DNA from: DAOTVD01 sp034437075
Lineage (GTDB): Bacteria > Chloroflexota > Anaerolineae > Aggregatilineales > J027
Direction: 5' to 3'
NCBI GenBank assembly: GCA_034437075.1
Contig: DAOTVD010000094.1
Location: 1-14,477, forward strand
DNA: 14,477 nt
Numbering within the stretch: position 1 is the first letter of the stretch; every line of letters starts with the position of its first letter. Made by a program: the position numbers and the translations under genes. Under the pieces are notes generated by a model. The model saw nothing but the letters and a program-made list of their open reading frames with translations. It searched no databases and had not been told where the DNA came from. Of this stretch, positions 14,420 to 14,477 are shown piece by piece.

Positions 14420-14461
14420 GGGCGAGGCCCCACCCAGCGGGATGCAAGCACAGCCTCGCCC
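14420..14461. repeat. Inverted repeat in the post-infB spacer
   Basis: GGGCGAGGC (14420-14428) and GCCTCGCCC (14453-14461) are perfect 9-bp arms with a 24-bp spacer. Together with the hairpin at 14389-14412 and the AATAATTACCCC at the right edge, the whole post-infB spacer is repeat-like. No coding region is evident in 14342-14477. Confidence 0.6.
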
Positions 14462-14464
14462 TAC

Positions 14465-14476
14465 AATAATTACCCC
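14465..14476 (+). repeat. Second partial copy of the pre-nusA repeat (AATAATTACCCC)
   Basis: The 12-mer AATAATTACCCC also occurs at 9838-9849, where it begins the GC-rich hairpin pair before nusA. Here it is cut off by the window end, so whether the rest of the repeat follows is unknown. Confidence 0.45.
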
Positions 14477-14477
14477 G

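Overview
The window looks like chromosomal DNA of a GC-rich bacterium, most likely Chloroflexota (Anaerolineae or a relative). This is inferred from protein style, not from a search. The pointers are a long acidic NusA beside a short IF-2, a tungsten-type aldehyde ferredoxin oxidoreductase (AOR), FemAB and GT39 proteins, and GC-rich palindromic intergenic repeats. There is no rRNA, tRNA, CRISPR array, phage gene or intact transposase.

Region 1 (1-4036) is a molybdopterin/tungsten enzyme module. A PadR-type regulator, moeA and the start of a second moeA-like gene run on the minus strand. They are divergent from a complete AOR gene on the plus strand. The 200-bp divergent region carries direct and inverted repeats that could be operators. 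A MoaD-like sulfur carrier (7479-7775) belongs to the same pathway but lies about 3.5 kb away.

Region 2 (4037-9802) holds mostly single genes of mixed orientation: a small helical-repeat protein, a FemAB-like aminoacyltransferase with three helically phased TATCCCAA repeats before its start, a 60-residue single-span membrane protein that overlaps tail-to-tail with a GT39 membrane glycosyltransferase, moaD, the cytochrome c maturation pair ccmC-ccmD, a SanA/YdcF-type DUF218 protein, and a small zinc-ribbon protein. The theme is envelope and cofactor work.

Region 3 (9803-10223) is a 421-base gene-free stretch. It contains a 175-bp MITE-like element with perfect 10-bp terminal inverted repeats, a TTA duplication and two large GC-rich hairpins. 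It also contains a near-consensus promoter (TTGCTC, 17 bp, TATAAT) and a leader hairpin with a U-run just before nusA.

Region 4 (10224-14341) is the information-processing operon nusA-rnpM(ylxR)-infB. No rimP precedes nusA, and rbfA does not follow within the window. The last 136 bases hold two hairpins and a 12-nt piece of the same repeat family seen before nusA, so this repeat family flanks the operon.

No clearly new multi-gene system is visible. The most unusual items are the MITE-like element, the nusA leader hairpin, the ~300-residue NusA extension, the phased repeats before the FemAB gene, and the AOR/PadR/MoeA layout.
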